Shown: positions 1-8,655, counted from the stretch's first letter. The stretch is 64,000 bases of DNA from CAJCJE01 sp963818685 (GCA_963818685.1 CAWFTJ010000004.1:682001-746000); one strand, 5' to 3'. A program made the numbers and translations. Notes: generated by a model from the letters alone, not told the origin.

Positions 1-351
1 ATCAACGCGAAGAGCAGGCACATCGACGAGGCCAAGGCGTTCATCAAGTGGCTGTGGATCGACCAGACGGCCGATCAGTTGCAGTTCGACACCGCCTTCG
101 GCTTCCACATCCCGTCCCGCAAATCGCTGATTCCCAAGGCCACCAATCTCAGGTCCGGTCCTGCCGCAGACGCGGCGCGCTACGTGCAGGAGTCTGGACA
201 CCTCGTCGGCGGTCCGGTGTGGACGGACGCGATGAACACCGCCCTCTCCGACGCGCTGACCACGATCGCGAAGAACGGCGGTGACCCGACCGGTCCGTTG
301 CAGACCGCGGTGGGCACGGTGAAGACGCAGCTCAAGCAGCTGTTCGGCTGA
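1..351 (+). CDS. Sugar ABC transporter substrate-binding protein, C-terminal fragment
   Basis: The window opens inside this gene. The visible 116 codons in frame 1 end in TGA at 349-351. The peptide (AFIKWLW, FHIPSRKSL, a run of short helices ending KQLFG) resembles the last part of family-1 extracellular solute-binding proteins, where the closing helices of the C-terminal lobe contain a conserved IPSR-type turn. It would be a lipid-anchored binding protein delivering a sugar or related solute to the two permeases that follow after 4 bases. Lipobox and ligand-binding residues lie outside the window, so the substrate cannot be told. The call rests on this peptide plus the adjoining MalF/MalG-type permeases. 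Confidence 0.75.
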   Translation: MNAKSRHIDEAKAFIKWLWIDQTADQLQFDTAFGFHIPSRKSLIPKATNLRSGPAADAARYVQESGHLVGGPVWTDAMNTALSDALTTIAKNGGDPTGPLQTAVGTVKTQLKQLFG

Positions 352-355
352 GCGG

Positions 356-1285
356 ATGGCGACAAGGCGAGCGCGCACGACCGGCGCGTTCTGGTTGTTC
401 GTCGGCCCGTTCCTGATCGGCCTCGCGATCTTCGTGTACCTGCCGATCGGCTGGAGCGCGCTGCTGAGCTTCTTCCAGGCACGCAACACGGTCACGCCGA
501 CCAGGTTCGTCGGCCTTTCGAACTACCTCGACATGCTGCGTGATCCGGCGTTCCTGTCCAGCCTCGGCACGTTCAGCCTGTTCGCGGTGTTCATCGTGCC
601 GCTGACCTTCGTGCTGTCGCTGGGGTTGGCGTTGCTGGTCAACCAGTTGCGGTTCCTGCGGGCGTTCTTCCGGTCGGTGTTCTTCCTGCCGACCGCGTGC
701 TCGTACGTGGTGGCCGCGCTGATCTGGCGGACGTCGATCTTCTCCGGCGTCCGCTACGGCCTTGCCAACACCGTGCTGCGCTGGTTCGACCCGACGGCCG
801 GTCCGGTCGCGTGGACCGCGACCACGCATCCGCCGCTGTACTGGCTGGTGCTGGTGACCCTGCGGCTGTGGTTGCAGCTGGGCTTCTACATGATCCTGTT
901 CCTTGCCGGGCTGCAACGGATTCCGCGTCACCTCTACGAGGCGGCCTGGATCGACGGGGCGAAACCGGGCTGGCAGACGTTCTGGCACGTGACGTTCCCG
1001 CAGCTGCGGGCGTCGTCGGTCGCGGTGGTGCTGTTGCTGCTGATCAACGCCTACCAGGCGTTCGACGAGTTCATCAACATCCTGACCACGTCGACCCCGG
1101 ACGGCAACGTCTACCCGCCCTATGCCCGGCCGCCGCTGGTGTACCTGTACTACACGTCGCTGGGCAGCGGCGGCCAGGACCTCGGGCACGGCAGCGCGGG
1201 CGCGGTCATCCTGGCACTGATCATCGCGATCGTCACCGTGTTGCAGAGCCGGTTCCTGCGACTTGGCAGGAGGGAGATCGCATGA
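356..1285 (+). CDS. Sugar ABC transporter permease (MalF/UgpA type)
   Basis: A 309-residue inner-membrane protein with about six hydrophobic segments, the first at residues 13-35. The cytoplasmic EAA loop, which docks on the ATPase, is visible as EAAWIDGA from residue 195. Length and layout match binding-protein-dependent sugar permeases. It starts at ATG 356, four bases after the binding-protein stop, and its TGA overlaps the next ATG (ATGA at 1282-1285), so the three genes are one operon and the two permeases probably form a heterodimer. No ATPase gene is seen; actinobacterial importers of this type often share an MsiK-like ATPase encoded elsewhere. Confidence 0.9.
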   Translation: MATRRARTTGAFWLFVGPFLIGLAIFVYLPIGWSALLSFFQARNTVTPTRFVGLSNYLDMLRDPAFLSSLGTFSLFAVFIVPLTFVLSLGLALLVNQLRFLRAFFRSVFFLPTACSYVVAALIWRTSIFSGVRYGLANTVLRWFDPTAGPVAWTATTHPPLYWLVLVTLRLWLQLGFYMILFLAGLQRIPRHLYEAAWIDGAKPGWQTFWHVTFPQLRASSVAVVLLLLINAYQAFDEFINILTTSTPDGNVYPPYARPPLVYLYYTSLGSGGQDLGHGSAGAVILALIIAIVTVLQSRFLRLGRREIA

Positions 1286-2169
1286 TCGGCAGTGGTGTCA
1301 GCAGGGACGAGTTGCTCCGGCCGCCGATCCGCGGCATCGGTCCCGGCCGGATCGCGGGCGCCACCGTTCGCACGATCGTGATGGTGGTGGCCGCGATCCT
1401 GTTCCTGGTGCCGTTCTACCTGCTTGTCCGCAACGGTCTGTCCACTGAGGAGGACATCACCGCGAAGACCTGGACGTTCTTCCCGCGTTCCTTGCAGTGG
1501 GGGAACCTCACCGAGGTGTTCGGCGATCCCGAGGTGCCGCTGGCGTCCAGCCTGGTCAACTCGGTGGTGGTGTCGGTGTTGCAGACCGCTGGCCAGCTGC
1601 TGTTCTGCTCGCTGGCCGGCTACGGGTTGGCCAGGATCCCGTATCGGCACGCGAACAAGGTGTTCTACGCGATCGTGGCGACGCTGATGATCCCGGCCGC
1701 GGTCACCTTCCTGCCGACGTTCGTGGTGGTCTCGTCGCTCGGCTGGATCGACGACCTGCGCGGCCTGATCATCCCCGGGCTGTTCAGCGGGTTCACCGCG
1801 TTCCTGTTCCGCCAGTACTTCCTGGACTTCCCCAAGGAACTGGAGGAGGCGGGCCGGATCGACGGCCTCGGCTACCTCGGCACGTTCACGCGGATCGTGG
1901 TGCCGAACTCGACCGGGTTCTTCGCCGCGATCGGCGTGATCGACTTCATCGCGGCCTGGAACTCGTTCCTGTGGCCGATGATCATCGCGCAGGACTCGTC
2001 GTCCTACACCGTGCAGGTGGCCATCTCCGCGTTCAACCTGTCCCAGCACCCGGCCATTCACGAGCTGTTCCTGGCCGGCGCCATCTCCATCGTGCCGCTG
2101 CTGCTGGTGTTCGTGCTGCTGCAACGGTTCCTGGTGCGTGGCATCGCGGAAACCGGTATCAAGGGTTGA
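1282..2169 (+). CDS. Sugar ABC transporter permease (MalG/UgpE type)
   Basis: A 295-residue membrane protein and second half of the sugar importer. Its ATG at 1282 overlaps the previous stop, indicating translational coupling. Hydrophobic segments are at about residues 30-52, 90-115, 125-150, 155-175, 200-225 and 255-280, and the EAA-type loop reads EAGRIDGLG from residue 189. An open frame continues upstream to 697, but that part overlaps the first permease in another frame and lacks membrane segments, so I reject it. Solute specificity cannot be inferred. Confidence 0.9.
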   Translation: MIGSGVSRDELLRPPIRGIGPGRIAGATVRTIVMVVAAILFLVPFYLLVRNGLSTEEDITAKTWTFFPRSLQWGNLTEVFGDPEVPLASSLVNSVVVSVLQTAGQLLFCSLAGYGLARIPYRHANKVFYAIVATLMIPAAVTFLPTFVVVSSLGWIDDLRGLIIPGLFSGFTAFLFRQYFLDFPKELEEAGRIDGLGYLGTFTRIVVPNSTGFFAAIGVIDFIAAWNSFLWPMIIAQDSSSYTVQVAISAFNLSQHPAIHELFLAGAISIVPLLLVFVLLQRFLVRGIAETGIKG

Positions 2170-2192
2170 CCGATCAACCGAAGGGAGCGGCC

Positions 2193-2492
2193 GTGCGCGC
2201 CGTCGACCAGCAGGCGACCGAACTGATGCACTCGGCCATGCCGTTCAGCAAGGAACTGGGTATCGAGGTGCTGGAGAGCACCACCACAGTGGTGTCCACC
2301 CGACTGGCCTGGGCGGCGCAGAAGTGCACGGCGGCCGGCGCCCTGCACGGCGGCGCGCTGATGGCGCTCGCCGACGCGACCGGCGGCATGTGCGCGTTCC
2401 TCGGCAGGCGCACGATCGTGGTGGAGACCGAGATCCGCGCTGACAACGACAAGCTGGTCGCCAAGGTCACCCAGACCCAGGCGGTGCTCTAA
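2193..2492 (+). CDS. PaaI-like hotdog thioesterase with an apparent internal deletion
   Basis: GTG 2193 gives 99 residues; an AGGGAGCGG stretch lies directly upstream. The N-terminal half has the PaaI/YbgC-like hotdog signature (LHGGALMALADATGG, about residues 50-64) and the end is the usual actinobacterial KVTQTQAVL. As I recall the family, proteins of this type are about 135-140 residues, and after CAFL they continue with roughly 38 residues holding two central strands (the ESKTNF region and the following strand) before GRxTIVVETE. Here CAFL (2391-2402) runs directly into GRRTIVVETE. The frame is kept, so it would be translated, but the fold should be incomplete. It follows the sugar operon by 23 bases. 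Confidence 0.7.
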   Translation: MRAVDQQATELMHSAMPFSKELGIEVLESTTTVVSTRLAWAAQKCTAAGALHGGALMALADATGGMCAFLGRRTIVVETEIRADNDKLVAKVTQTQAVL

Positions 2493-2571
2493 CACTCCCC
2501 AGACAGCGGTTTACAAACTGTCTGCTCGGTATGAAAATCTCCGACCAACCGGCGACAGACAGGGAGTGTCG

Positions 2572-3879
2572 ATGAAGCTGCCGAAAACCAGAATCGTGCT
2601 GGCCTTACTCGCGGGCGCGGCAATGGCGTTGACCATGGCGCCCGCCAATGCCCAGGCCAACACGGGCGATCCGAACAACGCACCGGTCAACTTCCACCAG
2701 TGGCGCGGCCAACTGGCCTTCCTGTCCGGCCAGTTCGACGGCACCCGGCTCGGCGCGGGCGGCCTGTTGATCAACAAGCCGGTCGGCACCACCGACTACA
2801 CCGACCCGACCCTGGGCACCACCAAGCCCTACGACTACGCCACCTGGCAGTCCCCCACCTACGACCAGGGTTTCGGCGCCACACAACTCGTCTCGTCCTG
2901 GAACGCGACAACGCCGGCCGGCACCTGGATCCAGGTGGAGATGCGCGGCACCACCAACACGGGCACGCACACCGGCTGGTACGTGATGGGCCGCTGGGCC
3001 TCCGGCGACCAGGACATCCATCGCACCAGCGTGCCGAACCAGTCGGACGCCAACGGCGACGTCGACGTCGACACGTTCGAGTCGAACACGCCGGTCACGC
3101 TGACCTCCTACCAGCTGCGCGTCACCCTCTACCGCGCGCGGGGCACCACCGCGACGCCGATGGTGGCCATGGTCGGCGCCATGACCTCGGCCATCCCGAA
3201 CCGGTTCACCGTGCCGGTCAGCCCGCTCGGCGGTGCCGAAGGCATCACGCTGCCGGTGCCGCAGTACTCGCAGGACATCCACGCCGGCCAGTACCCGCAG
3301 TACGACAACGGCGGCGAAGCCTGGTGCAGCCCGACCTCGACGTCGATGGTGATCGCGTACTGGGGCAAGGGCCCGACCAAGCAGCAGATGTCCTGGATCG
3401 ACCCGAGCTACGCCGACCCGCAGGTGGATCAGGCAGCGCGCGGCACATACGACTACGACTACCAGGGCGCCGGCAACTGGCCGTTCAACAACGCCTACGC
3501 CGCCGAGTACGGCCTTGACGCGCACGTCACCCGGCTGCACTCGCTGAACGAGGCCGAGTCCTACATCAGGCGCGGCATCCCGGTGGTCACCTCGGTGTCG
3601 TTCCAGGCCAGCGAGCTGACCGGGTCGGGCTACAGCACGAGCGGGCACCTGATGGTCATCGTCGGGTTCACCAAGGACGGCGACGTGGTCGCCAACGATC
3701 CCGCGTCGCCGACCGACGCGGCCGTGCGCCACATCTACAATCGGCAGCAGTTCGAGACGGTCTGGGAACGCACCCAGCGGATCACGGCGAGCGGCAGCAT
3801 CGGTAGCGGTCCCGGTGGCGTCGCCTACATCATTGCACCCGAATGGCGGCTGGCGCCCGCACCCGATGGTCGGCATTGA
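2572..3879 (+). CDS. Secreted C39-family (papain-like) peptidase
   Basis: 435 residues from ATG 2572. An upstream in-frame GTG at 2566 abuts CAGGGAG, so the ATG, about 6 nt from that Shine-Dalgarno, is the better start. A Sec signal peptide is clear (basic n-region, LALLAGAAMAL core, cleavage after ANA near residue 25). The C-terminal half is a Peptidase_C39_2 domain: catalytic Cys252 in GGEAWCSPTS, His359 in SGHLMVIVGF and Asp376 in VVANDPAS. The first ~190 residues form a beta-rich accessory region of unknown role. A hairpin follows the stop. It probably acts outside the cell or in the envelope; the substrate is unknown. Confidence 0.85.
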   Translation: MKLPKTRIVLALLAGAAMALTMAPANAQANTGDPNNAPVNFHQWRGQLAFLSGQFDGTRLGAGGLLINKPVGTTDYTDPTLGTTKPYDYATWQSPTYDQGFGATQLVSSWNATTPAGTWIQVEMRGTTNTGTHTGWYVMGRWASGDQDIHRTSVPNQSDANGDVDVDTFESNTPVTLTSYQLRVTLYRARGTTATPMVAMVGAMTSAIPNRFTVPVSPLGGAEGITLPVPQYSQDIHAGQYPQYDNGGEAWCSPTSTSMVIAYWGKGPTKQQMSWIDPSYADPQVDQAARGTYDYDYQGAGNWPFNNAYAAEYGLDAHVTRLHSLNEAESYIRRGIPVVTSVSFQASELTGSGYSTSGHLMVIVGFTKDGDVVANDPASPTDAAVRHIYNRQQFETVWERTQRITASGSIGSGPGGVAYIIAPEWRLAPAPDGRH

Positions 3880-3889
3880 CAGGGTGAAA

Positions 3890-3911
3890 ACCACTGAAAG
3901 TGGTCAACCAC
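3890..3911 (+). terminator. Hairpin after the C39 peptidase gene
   Basis: Ten bases past the stop, ACCACT (3890-3895) pairs with AGTGGT (3899-3904) across GAA. An alternative stem pairs GTGGT (3900-3904) with ACCAC (3907-3911). The position suits a transcription terminator, but the stem is short and has no T-tract. Confidence 0.35.
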
Positions 3912-4077
3912 CCACCCGGCGGATGGCCAATTGATCGCCAGAGGCTACGCTCCCGCAGCTATGGGTGATCGGTGATCGGGGTTTGGGTCGCACCGAAGCT
4001 AGGATCACCGGTCGCTCACAGTCGGGCGGGTCCGCGACGACGCGCATCGTCACGGGCCCGTCCGCACCCCCGTCTTC

Positions 4078-4083
4078 TAGGCT
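4078..4083 (+). promoter_or_regulatory. Probable -10 box (TAGGCT) of a leaderless transcript
   Basis: TAGGCT fits the actinobacterial TANNNT -10 pattern and ends 8 nt before ATG 4092. There is no Shine-Dalgarno, so the mRNA probably begins at the start codon. The remainder of the 212-base gap upstream (3880-4091) holds only the hairpin at 3890. Confidence 0.5.
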
Positions 4084-4091
4084 CGGCGCCA

Positions 4092-5129
4092 ATGTTCGCC
4101 ACAGTGCCGTTTTCAGACGGCGAATTTCCCGCCGCGCCGTATCCCGGTGCCCGGCCGGACTCCTCCTTCCTGCACCTCGACGAGCACGGCACCGTGCTGC
4201 GGCCGGGCGGCCGTGCGCCATGGTCGTGTCGCGACGGCGACACCGATCTGCTGCTCTCCGAGGGCATTCCGGTGCTCGCCTACGGCTCGAACGCGTGCCC
4301 GTCGAAGATCACCTGGTTGCGGGGTGAACTCGGGCTCACCGGCCCGGTCGTGGTGTTGCGCGTGCGGTGCACCGGCCTGGCCGCGGTGTGGGCGTCCGCC
4401 CTGCGGGTCCGGGACGGTCAGCGACCGGCCACGCTGGGCGCGGTGCCCGGTCGAGTCGAGACGCACGCGGTCTGGTTGGCAACGCCTGAGCAGGTCGCGG
4501 TGCTGGACGTGTGCGAGGGACGTGGCGAGCGCTATCGCCTTGCCCGGTTGCACACCGGCGAGATCCGCACCGAGGACGGTGTGCTCCTGCCCGATGTGCT
4601 CGCCTACGTCGGCGCGAGTGAGATCCGGATGCCGCTGCTCGTCGACGGGGCGCCCGTGCCGTGTGCCGAGGTGTCCCAGGCTGATGCGATCGGGCTGGTC
4701 GGCGAGCCGGGACCGGACGGGCTGGACGCCACCACGATCACTGGCGCACCACGTGTCGACGACTGGCCGGACCGGGTGTTCGTGTACGGCACGCTGCAAC
4801 CGACCGACACGGCCTGGCCCGTCGCGGCGCCCTGGACCACCGGCGAGCCGGCCGAGGCCGAACTGACCGGTACCCTCTACGACACCGGCCTCGGCTGGCC
4901 CGCGCTGCGCCTGACCGGCACCGATCCAGTTCCCGGTTACCTGCTCACGCTGCGCTCACCTGCCGAGGCGTTCGCCGTGCTTGACGAGTACGAGGGTGCC
5001 GAGTACCGGCGGGTGCGCACTGTGCTCGCGGACGGCACGCTGTGCTGGACCTACGAATGGACCGAGCCGGTGGACGGCATGAGCACGCTGCCCCGAGGTT
5101 GGCGAGCCGGACGCCCTGTGCTGAGCTGA
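4092..5129 (+). CDS. Tandem gamma-glutamylcyclotransferase-like (GGCT) protein
   Basis: 345 residues from ATG 4092; a longer frame from 3972 is dropped because TAGGCT at 4078 places transcription start near 4092. Two GGCT-like modules are visible. Module 1 has YGSN at 64-67 and an LDVCEG element with Glu142; module 2 has YGTLQ at 232-236 and LDEYEG with Glu301. In the GGCT fold the YGxx loop binds the gamma-glutamyl group and the Glu is the catalytic acid/base, cyclising gamma-glutamyl compounds to 5-oxoproline. Proteins with one module are the norm. The substrate is unknown; a glutathione-type compound is doubtful because these bacteria use mycothiol. Confidence 0.75.
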   Translation: MFATVPFSDGEFPAAPYPGARPDSSFLHLDEHGTVLRPGGRAPWSCRDGDTDLLLSEGIPVLAYGSNACPSKITWLRGELGLTGPVVVLRVRCTGLAAVWASALRVRDGQRPATLGAVPGRVETHAVWLATPEQVAVLDVCEGRGERYRLARLHTGEIRTEDGVLLPDVLAYVGASEIRMPLLVDGAPVPCAEVSQADAIGLVGEPGPDGLDATTITGAPRVDDWPDRVFVYGTLQPTDTAWPVAAPWTTGEPAEAELTGTLYDTGLGWPALRLTGTDPVPGYLLTLRSPAEAFAVLDEYEGAEYRRVRTVLADGTLCWTYEWTEPVDGMSTLPRGWRAGRPVLS

Positions 5130-5133
5130 GCGC

Positions 5134-5949
5134 ATGGTCGATGCCATGTCATGGACGCTCACCGGGCACGCCGGCACCCTGGCCGGTCACACCTGGCCCA
5201 ACCCGACCGCCAGTTGGCTCGCGGTGCTCGCGCATGGCTACGGCGAACACATCGGCCGCTACCAGCACGTGGCGGAAGCGCTGGTAGCGGCGGGCGCTGT
5301 GGTGTTCGGCCACGACCACGCAGGGCACGGCGCCTCCGACGGCGAACGCGCGCTGATCGCCGACTTCGAGCGGGTCGTCGACGACGAGCACCTGGTCGTC
5401 CAGTACGCAAGGACCGAGTTCCCCAGCCTGCCCACCGTCCTGATCGGACACTCGATGGGCGGGATGATCGCGGCCCGCTACGCCCAGCGCTTCCCAACCG
5501 ACCTGGCCGCGTTGGTGCTCTCCGGCCCGCTGCTGGGCAGCTGGCCCGGCCTGGACCTGCTCGAACTCGACGAGCTGCCCGCCGAGGCCATCGACCCAGC
5601 CGTGCTCTCCCGCGATCCCGAGGTCGGTGCCGCCTACGTCAACGACCCGCTGGTCTGGCACGGCCCGCTGGCCAGGAAGACGCTGCTGGCCATCGACGAG
5701 TGCCTGCGCACCATCGACTTCGACCACCCGCTCGGCGACGACCTGCCCGCGCTGTGGCTGCACGGCGAGGAGGACCAGCTGGTGCCGATGGTGGAGACCA
5801 GGACCGGGATGGACCGGATAAGGGGCCTGAAGTTCGAGGAGATCATCTACCCCGGCGCGCGGCACGAGGTGTTCAACGAGACCAACTCCACGCAGGTTCT
5901 TGCCGACCTGACCGACTTCGTGCACCGAGCTGTCCTGATCGGACACTGA
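5134..5949 (+). CDS. Alpha/beta hydrolase, monoacylglycerol-lipase-like
   Basis: 271 residues with an alpha/beta-hydrolase catalytic set: nucleophile Ser107 in GHSMGG, Asp214 in HGEEDQLVP and His244 in GARHEVFNE. The oxyanion-hole region HGYGEH at residues 34-39 is the pattern of serine aminopeptidase S33 and monoacylglycerol lipases. It most likely hydrolyses monoglycerides or similar esters in the cytoplasm. Its ATG lies 4 bases after the GGCT-like gene, so they are probably co-transcribed. It faces the LysR gene; a weak inverted repeat (CTGATC/GATCAG, 5946-5972) spans both stop codons and may help end transcription. Confidence 0.85.
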   Translation: MVDAMSWTLTGHAGTLAGHTWPNPTASWLAVLAHGYGEHIGRYQHVAEALVAAGAVVFGHDHAGHGASDGERALIADFERVVDDEHLVVQYARTEFPSLPTVLIGHSMGGMIAARYAQRFPTDLAALVLSGPLLGSWPGLDLLELDELPAEAIDPAVLSRDPEVGAAYVNDPLVWHGPLARKTLLAIDECLRTIDFDHPLGDDLPALWLHGEEDQLVPMVETRTGMDRIRGLKFEEIIYPGARHEVFNETNSTQVLADLTDFVHRAVLIGH

Positions 5950-5968
5950 TCGCGTCCGCGGGCATAGA

Positions 5969-6838
5969 TCAGCTGAGCAGCTTCGCCGCGCCCTTCCTGA
6001 TCTCCTCGGCGACCACCTCCAGCGCCCGGCCTGCCGACCGACGCGCGTGCCTGGCCAGCAACAGGCCGGGTTCCGCCATCGGCGGCGCGGTGAACCGGGC
6101 GAGGCGGCGCTCGTCCACGGCGAAGCTCGGCAACACGGCGAGGCCGAGGCCGGCTGCGACACAGGCACGGGTCGCCTCGACGCTGCCGAGCCTGGTCGCG
6201 CGCACGGTCGCCCCGCTGGCGCGCAGGCAGCGGGCGACCTCGTCGCTGTACGCGCAGCCCTCCTCCAGCAGGAACCAGCGCCAGCGCGCCAGATCCGCCC
6301 AGGTCCTGGCGTCAACGGTGGCGCCGCGATCGGCGATGAAGGCCAGTTCGAGCGTGCCGAGCCGGTCGAGCACGAGATCGCTCGCCTCGATCGAGGGTTC
6401 GATGATCAGCGCGAGCGACACCGCGCCCGAGCGCAACGCGTCCACGGCGGGCATCGTGCCGCACGGCAGGAGCGTGACCTCGACGCCGGGATGGCGGCGC
6501 TGCAGGGCGGCGATGACGGGCGGAAGCAGTTGACCGCACAGGGATTCCGGCGCACCGATGCGCACGGTGCCCTCGATCGGGCCGCTGCGCTGCGGCTCCG
6601 CGCGCAGCGCGGCCTCGGCGTCGAGCACCAACGCGGCCTTGTCCAGCACGCGACGGCCCGCGTCGGTGAGGGTCGCGCCGCCGGGGAGCCGGTCGAACAG
6701 GCGCAGTCGTAGCTCCTTCTCCAGTGTCTGGATGTGCGCCGTCACGGTTGACTGGGCGAGGTGCAGTTCGGCCGCCGCAGAGGTGAAGCTGCCGGCCCTG
6801 GCCAGCGCGACGAAGGTGGCGAGCACGCGGGTGTCCAC
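5969..6838 (-). CDS. LysR-family transcriptional regulator
   Basis: 289 residues from GTG 6838. The N-terminal winged HTH is typical (TFVALARAGSFTSAAAELH, then AQSTVTAHIQTLE at about 29-41), followed by a two-lobed substrate-binding domain with an uninterrupted frame to the stop. It is transcribed away from the phzF-like gene across an 84-base gap that contains a T-N11-A box, so it probably represses itself and controls that neighbour in response to a small effector. The effector cannot be predicted. Confidence 0.9.
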   Translation of the reverse strand: MDTRVLATFVALARAGSFTSAAAELHLAQSTVTAHIQTLEKELRLRLFDRLPGGATLTDAGRRVLDKAALVLDAEAALRAEPQRSGPIEGTVRIGAPESLCGQLLPPVIAALQRRHPGVEVTLLPCGTMPAVDALRSGAVSLALIIEPSIEASDLVLDRLGTLELAFIADRGATVDARTWADLARWRWFLLEEGCAYSDEVARCLRASGATVRATRLGSVEATRACVAAGLGLAVLPSFAVDERRLARFTAPPMAEPGLLLARHARRSAGRALEVVAEEIRKGAAKLLS

Positions 6839-6850
6839 CGGACCGATCCT

Positions 6851-6865
6851 ATCGGCAATCCCGAT
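6851..6865. promoter_or_regulatory. Probable LysR operator (T-N11-A) between divergent genes
   Basis: ATCGG-CAATC-CCGAT (6851-6865) is an inverted repeat whose T6852 and A6864 satisfy T-N11-A. A second dyad, TCGAAG (6874-6879) with CTTCGA (6891-6896), lies on the phzF side. This pair of sites in an 84-base divergent gap is the usual recognition/activation-site layout of LysR regulators. Confidence 0.55.
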
Positions 6866-6922
6866 GTCCGATATCGAAGTTCATCGTTGGCTTCGATCGA
6901 CGGTCGGTGCCAGCATGACGGT

Positions 6923-7756
6923 ATGAGCACAGAAGTACTGCGCTACACGGCATTCAGCACAGATCCAGCCGGGGGCAATCCGGCCGGTGTCGTGCTCGAC
7001 GCGAGCGAACTGGCGGACGCGGACATGCAGCGGATCGCCAAGGAGGTCGGCTACTCGGAGACCGCGTTCCTCACCCGAACCGGCGATCGGGCCTATCGGG
7101 TGCGGTATTTCAGTCCGCTCGCCGAGGTGGATTTCTGCGGCCACGCCACGATCGCGTCCTCGGTCGCGCTGGCCGAACGCATCGGCGCAGGCCCGTTGGT
7201 GTTTCGCACCAACACCGGGGAGGTGAGGGTCGAGACCGGCGCCGGCACCGCGACCCTGACCAGTGTCGCCCCGCACTCGCGGCCCGCGACGCCGGAGGAG
7301 ATCGCGGACACGTTGCGCGCACTGCGTTGGCGGGACACAGATGTCGACCCCGCATTCCCGATCCGGGTCGCCTATGCCGGCAACAACCACCTGATGCTCG
7401 CGGCGGCCACCCGCGATCGGCTGGCCACTGTGGACTATGACTTCGACGCGCTCGGTTCCGTCATGCGCGACGCGGGCTGGACCACGGTGCACCTGTTCTA
7501 CTGCGACGGGCCGCGACACTTCCAGGCGCGTGATCCCTTCCCGGTCGGCGGCGTTGTCGAGGACCCGGCCACCGGGGCGGCGGCTGCCGCGTTCGGCGGG
7601 TATCTCCGCGATATCGGCTACGCGGACGCCGACAGGATCACGATCGAACAGGGTGTCGATCTCGGTCGGCCGAGCCTGCTCGAAGTCGATCTTGTTCCAG
7701 GTGCGCCAGGAATCAGGGTGACCGGGGCTGCGGTCGCGATCACTAGAGCGCCTTGA
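6923..7756 (+). CDS. PhzF-family isomerase/epimerase
   Basis: 277 residues from ATG 6923. PhzF-fold signatures are present: GYSETAFL with the likely catalytic Glu46, DFCGHATI (Gly73-His74), and the C-terminal PVGGVVEDPATGAAAAAFGGYL element. Characterised members isomerise amino-acid-like or trans-2,3-dihydro-3-hydroxyanthranilate-type substrates. No phenazine genes are near, so phenazine synthesis is not implied. The gene is divergent from the LysR gene and its 3' end overlaps the SDR gene on the other strand by 14 bases (7743-7756). Confidence 0.85.
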   Translation: MSTEVLRYTAFSTDPAGGNPAGVVLDASELADADMQRIAKEVGYSETAFLTRTGDRAYRVRYFSPLAEVDFCGHATIASSVALAERIGAGPLVFRTNTGEVRVETGAGTATLTSVAPHSRPATPEEIADTLRALRWRDTDVDPAFPIRVAYAGNNHLMLAAATRDRLATVDYDFDALGSVMRDAGWTTVHLFYCDGPRHFQARDPFPVGGVVEDPATGAAAAAFGGYLRDIGYADADRITIEQGVDLGRPSLLEVDLVPGAPGIRVTGAAVAITRAP

Positions 7757-8486
7757 CGGCACCGCCGTCCACCGTGATCACCGACCCCGTCAGGTAGGAC
7801 GCGGCGGGCGAGAGCACGAAGGCCGCGACCCGGCCGAACTCCTCCGGCTCGCCGATCCGGCGCAGCGCGATGCCCTCGGCCCGCTTGGCGATCGCGTCCG
7901 GGTCGGCGAACAACGCGGCGTTGCGGCCGGTCCTTATCGACCCTGGCAGCAGGCTGACCACCCGGATTCCGCGTGGGCCCAGCTCGTTGGACAGCGTCTT
8001 GGCCACGCCGGCCAGGCCGGGCCGCAGGCCGTTGGAGACGGCAAGGTGGTCAAGGGGTTCGCGGACCGACGTGGACAGCACGAGGCCGATGACGCCACCT
8101 TCGCCCAACTCCTCGACGACCCGCCTGATCAGGCGCAACGTGCCGAGGAAGATCGAGGAGAACGCGTCCTGCCAGGTCTGCTCGCTGCTGTCCAGCACAT
8201 CGCCGACCGGCGGCCCGCCCACGCTGACCAGGATGCCGTCGATCCGGCCGAACCGCGCGGTGGCCGCGCTGACAATGCGCTCGGCGAGGCCGGCGTCCGC
8301 GTTGTCGCCCACGACGCCGATGGCGTGCTCGCCGAGTTCGGCGACGGCCGCGTCCACGTTCTCCTGTGACCGGGAGGACAGCACCACCCTGGCCCCTTCG
8401 TCGACCAGCGCCTTGGCCGTCGCGAAGCCGAGCCCCTTGCTGCCTCCGGTGACCAGGTAGACGCGGCCGGCGAGACCGAGATCCAT
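7743..8486 (-). CDS. SDR-family oxidoreductase lacking the YxxxK catalytic pair
   Basis: 247 residues. The Rossmann motif TGGSKGLG (13-20) and the C-terminal SYLTGSVITVDGG strand are ordinary for short-chain dehydrogenases. However, where YxxSK is expected the sequence reads LAVSNGLR after the serine strand (LVLSTSV), so both Tyr and Lys are missing, and VGGPP stands for the usual NNAG. I recall a recognised BKR-like SDR subgroup with this LSN-type replacement, so this is probably a conserved variant and not decay. The reaction is unknown and could be non-redox. No clear operon partner. Confidence 0.8.
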   Translation of the reverse strand: MDLGLAGRVYLVTGGSKGLGFATAKALVDEGARVVLSSRSQENVDAAVAELGEHAIGVVGDNADAGLAERIVSAATARFGRIDGILVSVGGPPVGDVLDSSEQTWQDAFSSIFLGTLRLIRRVVEELGEGGVIGLVLSTSVREPLDHLAVSNGLRPGLAGVAKTLSNELGPRGIRVVSLLPGSIRTGRNAALFADPDAIAKRAEGIALRRIGEPEEFGRVAAFVLSPAASYLTGSVITVDGGAVKAL

Positions 8487-8655
8487 GTCATTCCTCTCAG
8501 TAGTCGTTCGCCGTCGGTCGGTGTCGATGCCCGATCTCCGGTGATCGGCCGATCTTCCCCTGGCCAGGGTCGTCGTGGAAACGTGACCGTCGGCTCGTTG
8601 TTCGGTGTACCGGGCCTCGGCTACCCGCCGCAGCTAACGGATAATCGCCGGCAGG

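Noticed and set aside
6923..7756. Phenazine biosynthesis locus
   Set aside because: Only a lone PhzF-fold isomerase is present; no other phz genes.
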